Made by a program: the position numbers and the translations under genes
Shown here: positions 24,724 to 33,206 of the stretch, in pieces
Numbering within the stretch: the first letter of the stretch is position 1
How the letters are laid out: every line of letters starts with the position of its first letter
Origin: Cupriavidus sp. IDO
Lineage (GTDB): Bacteria > Pseudomonadota > Gammaproteobacteria > Burkholderiales > Burkholderiaceae
Length of the DNA stretch: 64,000 nt
Direction of reading: 5' to 3'
Assembly: GCF_000812465.1 (NCBI RefSeq)
Contig: NZ_JWMA01000012.1
Coordinates: forward strand, 62,001 to 126,000
Notes under the pieces: generated by a model
What the model was told of the DNA's origin: nothing
The model's database searches: none
What the model saw: the letters and a program-made list of their open reading frames with translations, nothing else

Positions 24724-25719
24724 ATGCGAATCCCTGCCCACCGCGCCTTGCTCCTCCTCCTCGCGTGCACCATCACCGCCGGCGCTGGCCTGGCGCCAGC
24801 GCTTGCCGCCGCGCAGGGGGGCTATCCCTCGAAGCCGATCCAGCTTGTCCTGCCGTTTCCGCCGGGCGGCGCCACGGATGTCGTTGGTCGCCTGGTGGGC
24901 AAGAAGCTGGGCGAACTGCTCGGCCAGACCGTGATCATCGACAACCGCCCCGGTGCCGGCACCATCGTGGGCGCCAGCTTTGTGGCGAAGTCCGCACCGG
25001 ATGGCTACACGCTGATGGCGACATCAGGCACCACGTTCACGGTCAACCCGGCTATCTACCCGCGGCTTCCTTATGATCCGCAGAAGAGCTTCGAGCCGAT
25101 TGGCCTGATCGGCTCGACTGGCCTGATCCTGCTGGCGAACCGCGACGTTCCCGTCAACAACCTCAAGGAGTTCGTCGCTGCGGCCAAGGCTGAACCCGGC
25201 AAGTATTCCTATGGCTCGTTCGGCGCCGGCACCACATCGCATTTCGCCGGCGAGGCGCTCCTGAACCTCACCGGCACCAAGCTGCTGCATGTGCCCTACA
25301 AGGGCAGCGCTCCGGCCATGACCGACCTGATCGGCGGCCAGATCCCGTTCAGCGTAGATACCGTGGCCGCAGCCATTCCGCAACTCAAATCCGGCAAGAT
25401 CAAGGCCATTGCGGTGACCACGGCCAGGCGCTCGGCATTGCTTCCGAACGTGCCGACCGTGGCGGAAAGCGGCTATCCCGGCATGGACGCCAGCACCTGG
25501 ATCGCGCTTGTCGCGCCGAGGGGCCTGCCGGCGGACGTCAAGGCCAGGCTTGAGAAGGCACTGGCCGAGGCCGTCGCCGATCCCGCGACCCGCAAGAAAC
25601 TGACCGACAACGGCATTGAGCCGTTCTACGCGCCGGGCAAGCAAGTCAGCAGCATGATCGAGAAGGAAATGCCGCAGATGCGCGCCATTGCGCAACGCGC
25701 CAATATCAAGCTCGACTGA
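24724..25719 (+). CDS. Bug/TctC-type periplasmic substrate-binding protein
   Basis: This 331-aa protein has a Sec signal peptide (about residues 1-28, ending AAAQG) and the Bug family patterns 'YPSKPIQLVLPFPPGGATDVVGR', 'VIIDNRPGAGT', 'HVPYKGSAPAMTDLIGGQI' and 'PNVPTVAESG'. Bug receptors bind carboxylates, amides or aromatic acids in the periplasm and are greatly expanded in Burkholderiales, often without a linked transporter, as here. GGAG lies 7 nt before the ATG. It precedes an amidase gene, so an amide-containing or acidic ligand is plausible. Confidence 0.93.
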   Translation: MRIPAHRALLLLLACTITAGAGLAPALAAAQGGYPSKPIQLVLPFPPGGATDVVGRLVGKKLGELLGQTVIIDNRPGAGTIVGASFVAKSAPDGYTLMATSGTTFTVNPAIYPRLPYDPQKSFEPIGLIGSTGLILLANRDVPVNNLKEFVAAAKAEPGKYSYGSFGAGTTSHFAGEALLNLTGTKLLHVPYKGSAPAMTDLIGGQIPFSVDTVAAAIPQLKSGKIKAIAVTTARRSALLPNVPTVAESGYPGMDASTWIALVAPRGLPADVKARLEKALAEAVADPATRKKLTDNGIEPFYAPGKQVSSMIEKEMPQMRAIAQRANIKLD

Positions 25720-25871
25720 CCGGCCATCCTTTGCGAGATACGCGCGAGATTGCGCATCCGCGCCGCGGCTGGCGCGGCTGGCGCGGCCACCATCACGGTC
25801 GATTGACCTTCCTGCTTCCAGATCCGGGCCACTGACCAATGGATGAAATGGCCCAAGGAGATTCCTGCTTC

Positions 25872-27395
25872 ATGAATGCACAAGACAACCTGACCTCGGT
25901 TTCGGCAGTCGAACTTCGCCGCCTGATCGGCACCAAGGCAATCTCGCCGGTCGAACTGCTGGACGCCTGCATCGCCCGCATCGAGGCCTACAACCCGGCC
26001 ATCAACGCAATCACGGCGACCTGCTTTGAGCGGGCACGCGAAGAAGCCCGGGCTGCCGAGCAGGCTGTCATGCACGGCGAACCACTCGGCCTGCTGCACG
26101 GACTGCCACTGGGTGTGAAGGATCTGGAGGCGACGGCAGGCTTGCTTACCACCTATGGCTCGCCGCTGTTCCGCGACCATGTGCCTGCCCAGGACAACGT
26201 GCTGGTGGCGCGGCTGCGGGCGGCCGGCGCCATCGTCGTCGCCAAGACCAATATTCCCGAAATGGGCGCCGGAGCGAACTCCCGCAATGCTGTCTGGGGC
26301 GCGACCGGCAACCCCTTCAATCCGAACCTCAACGCGGGGGGGTCCTCCGGCGGTTCGGCCGCTGCGCTGGCGGCCGATTTCCTCCCGGTCTGCACGGGTT
26401 CCGACACTGGTGGCTCGCTGCGCATTCCCGCGGCCAAATGCGGCGTGGTGGGCTTCCGGCCTTCACCGGGCATCGTGCCCAACTCACGCAAGCTGCTGGG
26501 CTGGACCCCGATTTCGGTGGTCGGCCCGATGGGCCGCACGGTCGCCGATGCTTGCCTGCAGCTGGCGGCTTCGGCGGGCGTATCGGTCACCGATCCGCTG
26601 AGCTACGAGGTGAACCCGGCGGCTTTTCTCGCGCCCGCACGCGTGGACCTGTCGGCCTTGCGGGTCGGCTGGACCGAGGATTTCGGCTGCTGCGCGGTGG
26701 ACAATGGCATCCGCCGCGTGTTCCGCGCGAAGATCGCCGCGATGCGGCATCTTTTCAGGCATTGCGACGAGGTGGCCTTCGACCTGGGGGATGTGCACCG
26801 GTGCTTCGATGTGCTGCGCGCAGAGAGCTTCGTCGCGGGCCTGCACGACGCCTACCAGCGCGACCCGGCCAGCCTCGGGCCCAATACCCGTGCAAATTAC
26901 GAAATGGGCGCGAAAATGTCCCTGGCGGACAGCGCATGGGCGCAGGCCGAGCAGAGCCGCATCCTGCAGCGCTTCCAGCAGGCCTATCAGGACTACGACA
27001 TCATTCTGTCGCCCACCACGCCGGTTTCGCCTTTCCCCTGGACCAGTCTTTACGCGGACGCCATCAACGGCGAGAAGCAGGAAAACTACTACCGCTGGCT
27101 GGCCCTGACCTATGTCGTGACCCTGACAACGCACCCGGCCATTTCGTTGCCCTGCGGCACCGACGACCATGGCCTGCCGTTCGGCCTGCAGGTGACAGGC
27201 CGGTTCCGTGGCGACGCTGAAACGCTGGGCGTGGCCCAGGCGATGGAAGCGGCGTTTGCCACCTCGGCAGCATTGCGCCGTCCCATCCCCGATCTGGCTA
27301 CGCTTGCACCGGCCAATCCGGCATTGCGCTCGATCGTCACCGCGCCGCCGGTCTTCGGTGCTGCGGCGCAAGCGAGCGGTGTCTCCGCCGTGTAG
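25872..27395 (+). CDS. Amidase signature family enzyme
   Basis: This protein of about 507 aa has the amidase-signature triad context: Lys in 'GLPLGVKDLEATAG', 'NAGGSSGGSAAALAADFLPVCTGSDTGGSLRIPA' with the two catalytic serines, and 'ALTYVVTLTTHPAISLPCG' near the C-terminus. It would hydrolyse an amide to acid plus ammonia or amine. AAGGAG is 11 nt before the ATG at 25872; an in-frame ATG at 25839 is the alternative. It follows the Bug receptor gene by about 150 nt and is probably co-regulated by the LysR gene at 23636-24556. Cytoplasmic, with no signal peptide. Confidence 0.92.
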   Translation: MNAQDNLTSVSAVELRRLIGTKAISPVELLDACIARIEAYNPAINAITATCFERAREEARAAEQAVMHGEPLGLLHGLPLGVKDLEATAGLLTTYGSPLFRDHVPAQDNVLVARLRAAGAIVVAKTNIPEMGAGANSRNAVWGATGNPFNPNLNAGGSSGGSAAALAADFLPVCTGSDTGGSLRIPAAKCGVVGFRPSPGIVPNSRKLLGWTPISVVGPMGRTVADACLQLAASAGVSVTDPLSYEVNPAAFLAPARVDLSALRVGWTEDFGCCAVDNGIRRVFRAKIAAMRHLFRHCDEVAFDLGDVHRCFDVLRAESFVAGLHDAYQRDPASLGPNTRANYEMGAKMSLADSAWAQAEQSRILQRFQQAYQDYDIILSPTTPVSPFPWTSLYADAINGEKQENYYRWLALTYVVTLTTHPAISLPCGTDDHGLPFGLQVTGRFRGDAETLGVAQAMEAAFATSAALRRPIPDLATLAPANPALRSIVTAPPVFGAAAQASGVSAV

Positions 27396-27427
27396 GCGTA
27401 ACCGCCCGGACCCCGCCGCCGACCCGG

Positions 27428-29080
27428 CTACGCCATCATCGCGCGCGGCAGGTGGCGGCCTACCCAGTCGCGTTCCTGTTCGTAGGCGCGCGCCAGGCGC
27501 AGCACGCTGAGGTCGTCGCGCGGACGGCCGATCAGCTGCATGCCCATCGGCAGTCCTTCCCGCCCGAAGCCCACCGGCACGCTGATGGCCGGGCAGCCCG
27601 ACAATGTCCACGGAAACACCACTTCCATCCAGCGGTGATAGGTGTCCATCTGCCGGCCCGCAATGGATTTCGGCCACGGCTCGCGCACGTCGAAGGGAAA
27701 CACCTGTGCGGTCGGCACGGCAATGTAGTCGAAGCTGGCAAAGACCTGCTGCAATGCCTGCAGCCATGCGCTGCGCTCCGCGCTCGCGGCGAAGACATCG
27801 CTGGCGCTCAGCTTGAGCGCGCCCTCGATCTCCCACACCGCTTCGGGCTTGAGCAGCGCGCGCTTGGCGGGATCTCGGTAGAACGGCAGCATGCCGTTGC
27901 CGACCAGGAAGTGGCGGTGCACCAGCCAGGTCTTCCACAGCCGCTCCGGTGCGAACGGTGGTTTGATTTTTTCCACCGCGACGCCAAAGGCCGGGAAGGC
28001 CTGCAGCGCCTGTTCGCACAGCGGCAGGATGCCGGCTTCCATCGGCAGGCAGCCGTCCCAGTCACCCAGCCAGGCGATGCGCTTGCCCTTGAGGTCGGCG
28101 CCGAGTGACGCCATGACATTGTCCGGATTCAGTCTGGCCAGCACCGGGTCTTGTTCAAGCGCCAGTGGCGTGCGCGGGTCGGGGCCCGCCTGCGTGGCGA
28201 GCAGCAGCGCGACGTCGGCCACGGTGCGGCCCATCGGCCCTTCATAGCCCAGCTGCTGGATGAAGACCTCGGGGGTAGGGCCGTAGGGCACGCGGCCCAT
28301 CGACGGCCGGAAGCCGTAGACATTGCAGAAGCCGGCCGGGTTGCGCAGCGAGCCGCCGAAGTCGCTGCCGTCGGCAACCGGCAGCATGCGCAGCGCGAGT
28401 GCCGCGGCCGCGCCGCCACTGCTGCCGCCGGCACAGCGCGTGGTGTCATAGGGATTGCGGGTGGCGCCGTAGACCGGGTTGAAGGTCTGCGAGCCGAGGC
28501 CGAACTCGGGCGTGTTGGTCTTGCCGATCAGGATCGCCCCGGCCTTGCGCGCGCGCTCGACGATGATGGCATCGGTCGCGGGCACGTTGTCCTTGAAGAT
28601 CGGCGAGCCGAAGGTGGTGCGGATGCCGCGCGTGAGCGCCAGGTCCTTGGGGGCCTGCGGCATGCCGTGCATCCATCCTGCAGACTTGCCGGCCGCCAGC
28701 GCCTGGTCGGCAGCGGCGGCCTCCTGCATCAACGCGTCGTGCTCGCGCAGTGCCACGATGGCATTGGCAGCCGGATTGACGCGCCCGATATGCGCCAGGT
28801 ACACCGACATCACCTCGCGGCACGATACCCGGCGCGCATGGATCTCTCGCGAGAGCTGCCACGCCGGCATCAGCACGACAGGATCGGGCGCGCCGCTGCT
28901 CGCCTGCCCGGTGGCGCCAGAGGACGGTGTGGCGGCACCTGCGTTCCGGGACATGGCGGACGTGGCCGCGGCAGTGGTGAGCGCGGCACCCGCCAGTTGG
29001 CCCAGCCACTGGCGGCGCGCGGGTTGAGGCAGGGGCGTGGTGGACGGCGCGGGGGATGTTTTCATGGTCGGTCTTGTCAT
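27428..29080 (-). CDS. Amidase signature family enzyme with Tat-like signal
   Basis: This protein of about 550 aa has an N-terminal 'ARRQWLGQLAGAALTTAAA', which resembles a twin-arginine export signal, then the amidase core with Lys in 'MPQAPKDLALTRG' and serines in 'CAGGSSGGAAAALALRMLPVADGSDFGGSLRNPA'. The mature enzyme may be periplasmic, like the amine dehydrogenase of the same operon. It is the last gene of the aau operon, 19 nt after the aldehyde dehydrogenase. Alternative starts at 29110 and 29065 exist. It could release an amine or acid from an amide substrate of the pathway, which is inference. Confidence 0.88.
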   Translation of the reverse strand: MTRPTMKTSPAPSTTPLPQPARRQWLGQLAGAALTTAAATSAMSRNAGAATPSSGATGQASSGAPDPVVLMPAWQLSREIHARRVSCREVMSVYLAHIGRVNPAANAIVALREHDALMQEAAAADQALAAGKSAGWMHGMPQAPKDLALTRGIRTTFGSPIFKDNVPATDAIIVERARKAGAILIGKTNTPEFGLGSQTFNPVYGATRNPYDTTRCAGGSSGGAAAALALRMLPVADGSDFGGSLRNPAGFCNVYGFRPSMGRVPYGPTPEVFIQQLGYEGPMGRTVADVALLLATQAGPDPRTPLALEQDPVLARLNPDNVMASLGADLKGKRIAWLGDWDGCLPMEAGILPLCEQALQAFPAFGVAVEKIKPPFAPERLWKTWLVHRHFLVGNGMLPFYRDPAKRALLKPEAVWEIEGALKLSASDVFAASAERSAWLQALQQVFASFDYIAVPTAQVFPFDVREPWPKSIAGRQMDTYHRWMEVVFPWTLSGCPAISVPVGFGREGLPMGMQLIGRPRDDLSVLRLARAYEQERDWVGRHLPRAMMA

Positions 29081-29099
29081 GATGGAAATTCCGCGACGC

Positions 29100-30599
29100 T
29101 CACACTGCAATCATCACCGACTTCGTCTCGGTATAGTGGTCGAACACCGCCCGGCCCATTTCGCGGCCCAGCCCGGACTGCTTGAAGCCGCCGAACGGCA
29201 TGGCGTTGTCCAGCAGGTTGTGGCAATTGACCCAGACCGTGCCGGCCTTGATGCGTGGCACCAGCCGATGCACGCGCGAGAGGTCGTTGGACCATACCGA
29301 GGCCGCCAGCCCGAAGGGGGTGCCATTGGCGCGGCCGACTACCTCGTCGATGTCATCGTAGGGCAGCGCGACCACCACGGGGCCGAAGATCTCCTCCTGG
29401 ACGACGCTCGATGTCTCCGGCGCATTGGCCAGCACGGTTGGCTTGAAGAAGTGTCCGCGCGGCATGTCGGCCGGTCCGCCGCAGATCAATTGTGCCCCTG
29501 CCTGTATGCCTGCCTCGACGTAGTGCGATACGCGCTGCCGTTGCCGGCCGGACACCAGCGGGCCCATGGCCGTGTCAGGCTCCAGGCCGGCGCCCAGCCG
29601 CAGGCTGCCGGCAATGCCGGCCAGCGCCGCCACCGTGGCATCGAACTTAGAGCGGGGCAGATATAGCCGCGAGCCTGCTGTGCACACCTGGCCCTGGTTG
29701 AAGAAGATGGCTTGCGCAGCGCCTGCTGCGGCAGCCTCCGGCGTCATGTCGTCCAGCATGATGACCGGCGACTTGCCGCCCAGCTCCAGCGTCACGCGTG
29801 CCAGCCGTTCCATGGCCGTGCCGCCGACCAGCTTGCCGACCTCGGTCGAACCCGTAAAAGCGATCTTGTCCACGCCAGGGTGGGCTGCCAGCGCGGCGCC
29901 GCAATGCGCGCCGTCGCCCGTGACAATATTCACCACGCCGGCCGGATAGCCAGCCTCCATCACCAGTTCGCCCAGGCGCAGCGCAGACAGCGGCGTTTCC
30001 TCGGCTGGCTTGAGCACCACCGTGCAGCCACAGGCGAGGGCAGGGCCGAGCTTCCAGGCCGCCATCAGCAGCGGGAAGTTCCACGGGATGATAGCCCCGA
30101 CCACGCCCACGGCCTCCTGCCGCGTGAAGGCGACAAACTCGCGCTCGCGCACCAGCGGTACCGAGACTTCCAGGCTCTCGCCGTGCAGCTTGGTGGCCCA
30201 GCCGGCCATGTAGCGCAGGAAGCCTGCCGCCCCGGCCACGTCTACCACGCGGGCCATGCTCGCCGGCTTGCCGTTGTCGAGCGCCTCGATCTGGGCCAGT
30301 TCCTCGGCGTTCGCTTCCACCAGGTCGGCCAGGCGCAGCAGCAGGCGCTCGCGGTCCGAGGGCCGCATCGCCGCCCAGGCGCCTTGCTCGAAGGCCCTGC
30401 GCGCGGCCTGTACGGCCATGTCGACATCGGCGGCCTTGCCCGCGGGCACTTCGGCCAGAGGAGTTTCGGTGGCCGGGTTCTCGGTGAGGAAAACAGTGCC
30501 ATCAGCGGCTGCCAGCCACTGGCCATCGATCAGCATGCGCCTGGGGCGTTGCAGGAAGGCGCGGGTGGCGCCTGATAGCAGGTCGGTGCGGGTGTTCAT
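29100..30599 (-). CDS. NAD-dependent aldehyde dehydrogenase (phenylacetaldehyde DH-like)
   Basis: This 499-aa enzyme has the catalytic Glu in 'LELGGKSPVI', the nucleophilic Cys in 'FNQGQVCTAGSRLYL', the cofactor motif 'GSTEVGK' and 'QEEIFGPVV'. The 'FFNQGQVCTAGSR' pattern is typical of the ALDH class that includes phenylacetaldehyde and betaine aldehyde dehydrogenases. GGAG lies 4 nt before the ATG. It sits in the amine dehydrogenase operon and would oxidise the aldehyde formed from the amine, for example phenylacetaldehyde from phenylethylamine. The substrate is inferred from the operon. Confidence 0.93.
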   Translation of the reverse strand: MNTRTDLLSGATRAFLQRPRRMLIDGQWLAAADGTVFLTENPATETPLAEVPAGKAADVDMAVQAARRAFEQGAWAAMRPSDRERLLLRLADLVEANAEELAQIEALDNGKPASMARVVDVAGAAGFLRYMAGWATKLHGESLEVSVPLVREREFVAFTRQEAVGVVGAIIPWNFPLLMAAWKLGPALACGCTVVLKPAEETPLSALRLGELVMEAGYPAGVVNIVTGDGAHCGAALAAHPGVDKIAFTGSTEVGKLVGGTAMERLARVTLELGGKSPVIMLDDMTPEAAAAGAAQAIFFNQGQVCTAGSRLYLPRSKFDATVAALAGIAGSLRLGAGLEPDTAMGPLVSGRQRQRVSHYVEAGIQAGAQLICGGPADMPRGHFFKPTVLANAPETSSVVQEEIFGPVVVALPYDDIDEVVGRANGTPFGLAASVWSNDLSRVHRLVPRIKAGTVWVNCHNLLDNAMPFGGFKQSGLGREMGRAVFDHYTETKSVMIAV

Positions 30600-30630
30600 G
30601 AGTCTCCTTCGTTGTTGGGTATGGATTGAG

Positions 30631-31050
30631 TCAGCGGGGGCTCGACAGAATCGCTGCGCGGTGCGCAGCCACGTCGTCGAGCCGGTCGTTGCGGTAGCGG
30701 GTGACTTCCTGCGGGGTAAACGGGGCGATGTCCTGCCGTCCGGTCAGCGCGGGCAGCATCCAGTTCATCAGCTCGGCAATCTGGGCGTCGGTCAGGTCCG
30801 AGCCCGAGGTGCCGGGCACCTGGACGAGGAATGCCCGGCCGGCCGCCGTGGCCAGGAAGCGGGGGATGGTCACGCGCATGTCCGGAATGCCCGCCGCCGG
30901 CTTGCCGGAGCCGTCCGGCAGGTGGCAGCCGGAGCAATGCAGCACGTAGTTCGCGTGGCCGCGCTGCAAGGTGCTTTCAGCGTGCGCGGCACAAGCCGGC
31001 AGGCATGCCGCCAGGCAGGCAAGCGCACGGCGCAACATGAGGCGGCTCAT
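30631..31050 (-). CDS. Monohaem cytochrome c
   Basis: This 139-aa protein has a signal peptide (about residues 1-26) and one haem site CSGCH, with 'IPDMRVTIPRF' supplying a possible distal Met. It is in the aau operon immediately after a second cytochrome c, with the order stop TGA, one base, then ATG. Amine dehydrogenases of the TTQ class pass electrons in the periplasm to azurin/amicyanin or c-type cytochromes. No blue copper protein is encoded here, so the two cytochromes are candidates. Confidence 0.85.
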   Translation of the reverse strand: MSRLMLRRALACLAACLPACAAHAESTLQRGHANYVLHCSGCHLPDGSGKPAAGIPDMRVTIPRFLATAAGRAFLVQVPGTSGSDLTDAQIAELMNWMLPALTGRQDIAPFTPQEVTRYRNDRLDDVAAHRAAILSSPR

Positions 31051-31051
31051 G

Positions 31052-31507
31052 TCAGCGTACCGGCTCGCGCAGCTTGCGCACGGCGCCTGGCGTCTTGCGT
31101 TCGGCGCGGGCCCTGGCCAGCGTGTCTGCAGTGACGGCGGGCGCTGCCTGTCCGTTCTGCGTGCCGAGCCAGGCCAGCACCGCCAGCAGCGACTCGTCCG
31201 GCAACGTGGCAAAGGCCGGCATCACGCCATTGAAAGACTGGCCCTGCGACTCGATCGGTCCTGCCAGCCCGTGCACCAGCACATTGGCCAGGTAGCCCTG
31301 CCCGGCAGGCGTGGCCAGGCGCTCGCGCAGCGCATTGGCGAGCGGCGGCGCCACGCCCGCAATGCCCGAGGCATCCATGTTGTGGCAGGCGGCGCAGTTG
31401 GCGCTGAACAGTTCCTTGCCCTGCGCCACCAGGTCGGCGGCGCCGGCAGGCAGCGCAAGCATGAGCGCCGCGGCGGCTGCGAATGAGGAGAACATGCGGC
31501 GGGTCAT
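31052..31507 (-). CDS. Monohaem cytochrome c
   Basis: This 151-aa protein has a signal peptide (about residues 1-24, 'FAAAAALMLALPAGAA') and one CAACH haem site, followed by 'GIAGVAPPLAN' and a downstream Met in 'FNGVMPAFATL' that is a good axial ligand. This is the usual class I cytochrome c layout. The ATG overlaps the stop of the amine dehydrogenase light chain gene (ATGA), so the two are translationally coupled. It is the likely first electron acceptor of the dehydrogenase. Confidence 0.88.
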   Translation of the reverse strand: MTRRMFSSFAAAAALMLALPAGAADLVAQGKELFSANCAACHNMDASGIAGVAPPLANALRERLATPAGQGYLANVLVHGLAGPIESQGQSFNGVMPAFATLPDESLLAVLAWLGTQNGQAAPAVTADTLARARAERKTPGAVRKLREPVR

Positions 31508-32019
31508 TCCTGGACTCCGAGGATGATCGAGGTAGTGCAATGGAACATGGTGCTGCTGTTGCTCATGCACCAGTTGACGTCGTTATGGACGCCAAGCTTG
31601 TAGCCGGGCCGTTCGCGCTCGTTGGTGTTGCACTCGCAGCGCCCGCAGGTGGTTTTGCCGCAGCAGTCGTTGTAGCTGACCATGTAGTCCTTGCCATCGG
31701 CCGGATTGCGGCAGGTGCCGACCCAGGACACGCGCGACGGCTCGGTGCCGGGCGGGCAGGTGGTGGAGCTGCCGCCGCAGCAGGAGCACAGGAAGCCGTC
31801 GACCGCGCAGTACTTCCAGTAGTCGCACGAGGTCTCGTCCACGGACTTCCCGGTCCCGGCGCCGTGCGCGGCGGCGGCGTGGGCGCTGCGGTCGAAGGGA
31901 AGCACGGGCAGGGCCATGCCTCCTACCATCACCTTGCCCAGTGTGGCAAGCATGCTGCGGCGTCCGACGCGCTGGGCGGCGCGGCGGGTCTGGCGCTCAA
32001 AGAGGTTGTCGAACCACAT
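31504..32019 (-). CDS. aauA: Aralkylamine/methylamine dehydrogenase light (TTQ) subunit
   Basis: This 171-aa protein has a long twin-arginine-type leader ('RRAAQRVGRRSMLATLGKV') and a Cys-rich mature part with 14 cysteines. W99 ('SRVSWVGTC') and W150 ('DVNWCMS') are 51 residues apart, the same spacing as the two tryptophans (57 and 108) fused into tryptophan tryptophylquinone in methylamine dehydrogenase. The mature chain is therefore catalytic: it oxidises a primary amine to aldehyde plus ammonia in the periplasm. GGAG lies 7 nt before the ATG. The aralkylamine (aau) rather than methylamine (mau) assignment rests on the linked aldehyde dehydrogenase and on the lack of other mau genes. Confidence 0.93.
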   Translation of the reverse strand: MWFDNLFERQTRRAAQRVGRRSMLATLGKVMVGGMALPVLPFDRSAHAAAAHGAGTGKSVDETSCDYWKYCAVDGFLCSCCGGSSTTCPPGTEPSRVSWVGTCRNPADGKDYMVSYNDCCGKTTCGRCECNTNERERPGYKLGVHNDVNWCMSNSSTMFHCTTSIILGVQE

Positions 32020-32037
32020 ATCAGTTCTCCGTGGCGC

Positions 32038-32625
32038 TCAGGCGTGGGTTTCGAGGAATTGCTGCACGGAGGCCACGTTCAGGTCCATGGCGGTGAACAG
32101 GCTGTCGAGCTGTTCGCGCGAATTGACCAGCCCCTTGGCGCGCAGCGTGCCCTGCGCGTCGAGCAGCACGGCGTAGGGCAGCTTGCCGATCTGCAGGTGC
32201 ATGCCCAACTCCTTCGACAGCACATACTCGAAGTCGCCCAGCCCGGCCTGGCGCAGAAAGGCGAGATGCTCGGGCTGCTCGCCATCCGAGGCCAGCACGA
32301 TGTGCAGCCAGCCGCGTTCGCTGGCGCTGATCGACTTCAACACCGGGATCAGCTTCTTGCAGACGGGGCAGGTTGGCGAGAGGAAGAACAGCAGCGTGCT
32401 GGCGGGCTGTTGGCCGCCAACGGCGACGGCGCTGCCGCGTACGTCCTGCAGATCGAAGCGCGACAGCGGCTGGCCCACGCGCGGGCCAGCGTCGATCACC
32501 AGCGCACCCATTGGCGCCACGCGTTCATAAAGGATGCCGACCTGGCGCGCCAGCGCGTAAAGGCCGAACAGGAGCGCCAGCACGGCAATCCACAGCACGA
32601 TATTGGCAATCACAAGAGCAGTCAT
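32038..32625 (-). CDS. aauD: Amine dehydrogenase maturation protein, thioredoxin-like
   Basis: This 195-aa protein has one N-terminal membrane helix (residues 4-26) and a thioredoxin-like domain with CPVC in 'FFLSPTCPVCKKLIPVLKS', as in MauD. MauD-type proteins help form or isomerise the many disulfides of the light subunit in the periplasm. It lies 29 nt after aauE and 18 nt before aauA. ATG 32625 is used because the membrane helix starts there; the frame extends to 32706 without family support. Confidence 0.92.
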   Translation of the reverse strand: MTALVIANIVLWIAVLALLFGLYALARQVGILYERVAPMGALVIDAGPRVGQPLSRFDLQDVRGSAVAVGGQQPASTLLFFLSPTCPVCKKLIPVLKSISASERGWLHIVLASDGEQPEHLAFLRQAGLGDFEYVLSKELGMHLQIGKLPYAVLLDAQGTLRAKGLVNSREQLDSLFTAMDLNVASVQQFLETHA

Positions 32626-32654
32626 GACAGTTTCAGCAAGGAAGAGGGAAGGGA

Positions 32655-33206
32655 TCAGGCACGGGCGCGCCCGGCGTTGACGAGCAACTGCGTGGCCACC
32701 TGCCATATCAAAAGCAGGGCCACGGCGCAGAAGGTGGCGGCGGCGTAGTCGAGCGGAGCAAGGGCGCGCGGCGAGCCACTGGCGGCGGAGACCGCGGCCG
32801 TGGCCAGCACCGCCAGCAGTGCGCCGTTACGCAGCACCAGCCCGCCGGAAAGCGGCATGCTGTCTGCGGTGCTGCCGCACCCGCAGCGGATGTCGCGCCG
32901 GCCACGAGCCAGGTTGGCGCATACCGCCGCTGTGACCAGTCCGACCACGCCGAGACCGGCCAGGGCCGACAGCGCCTGCAGGGGCAACACGACCAGCAGC
33001 AGCGCGGCGCACGCTTCGGCCGCGACGAAGGCCAGCGCCGCTGCGCGAGTCCAGGCGGACGGCAACAGCCGGTAGGCGTCAAATGCGGCGTGGAAGCGAT
33101 CCAGGTCGCGCAGCTTGGGAGCCACCGACAGCATCAGCGCCAGCGCCGCGGCCGCGCTGCAGGCGGCGGTGACGACCGGGTCGGCGATCAGGATGGCGGC
33201 ATTCAT
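32655..33206 (-). CDS. aauE: Amine dehydrogenase maturation protein MauE/AauE
   Basis: This 183-aa protein has about five membrane helices and the MauE/DoxX-like pattern 'LSVAPKLRDLDRFHAAFDAYRLLP', with a CGC motif in 'DIRCGCGSTAD'. MauE works with MauD in light-subunit disulfide formation in the membrane. Its ATG overlaps the aauB stop (ATGA). Confidence 0.92.
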   Translation of the reverse strand: MNAAILIADPVVTAACSAAAALALMLSVAPKLRDLDRFHAAFDAYRLLPSAWTRAAALAFVAAEACAALLLVVLPLQALSALAGLGVVGLVTAAVCANLARGRRDIRCGCGSTADSMPLSGGLVLRNGALLAVLATAAVSAASGSPRALAPLDYAAATFCAVALLLIWQVATQLLVNAGRARA

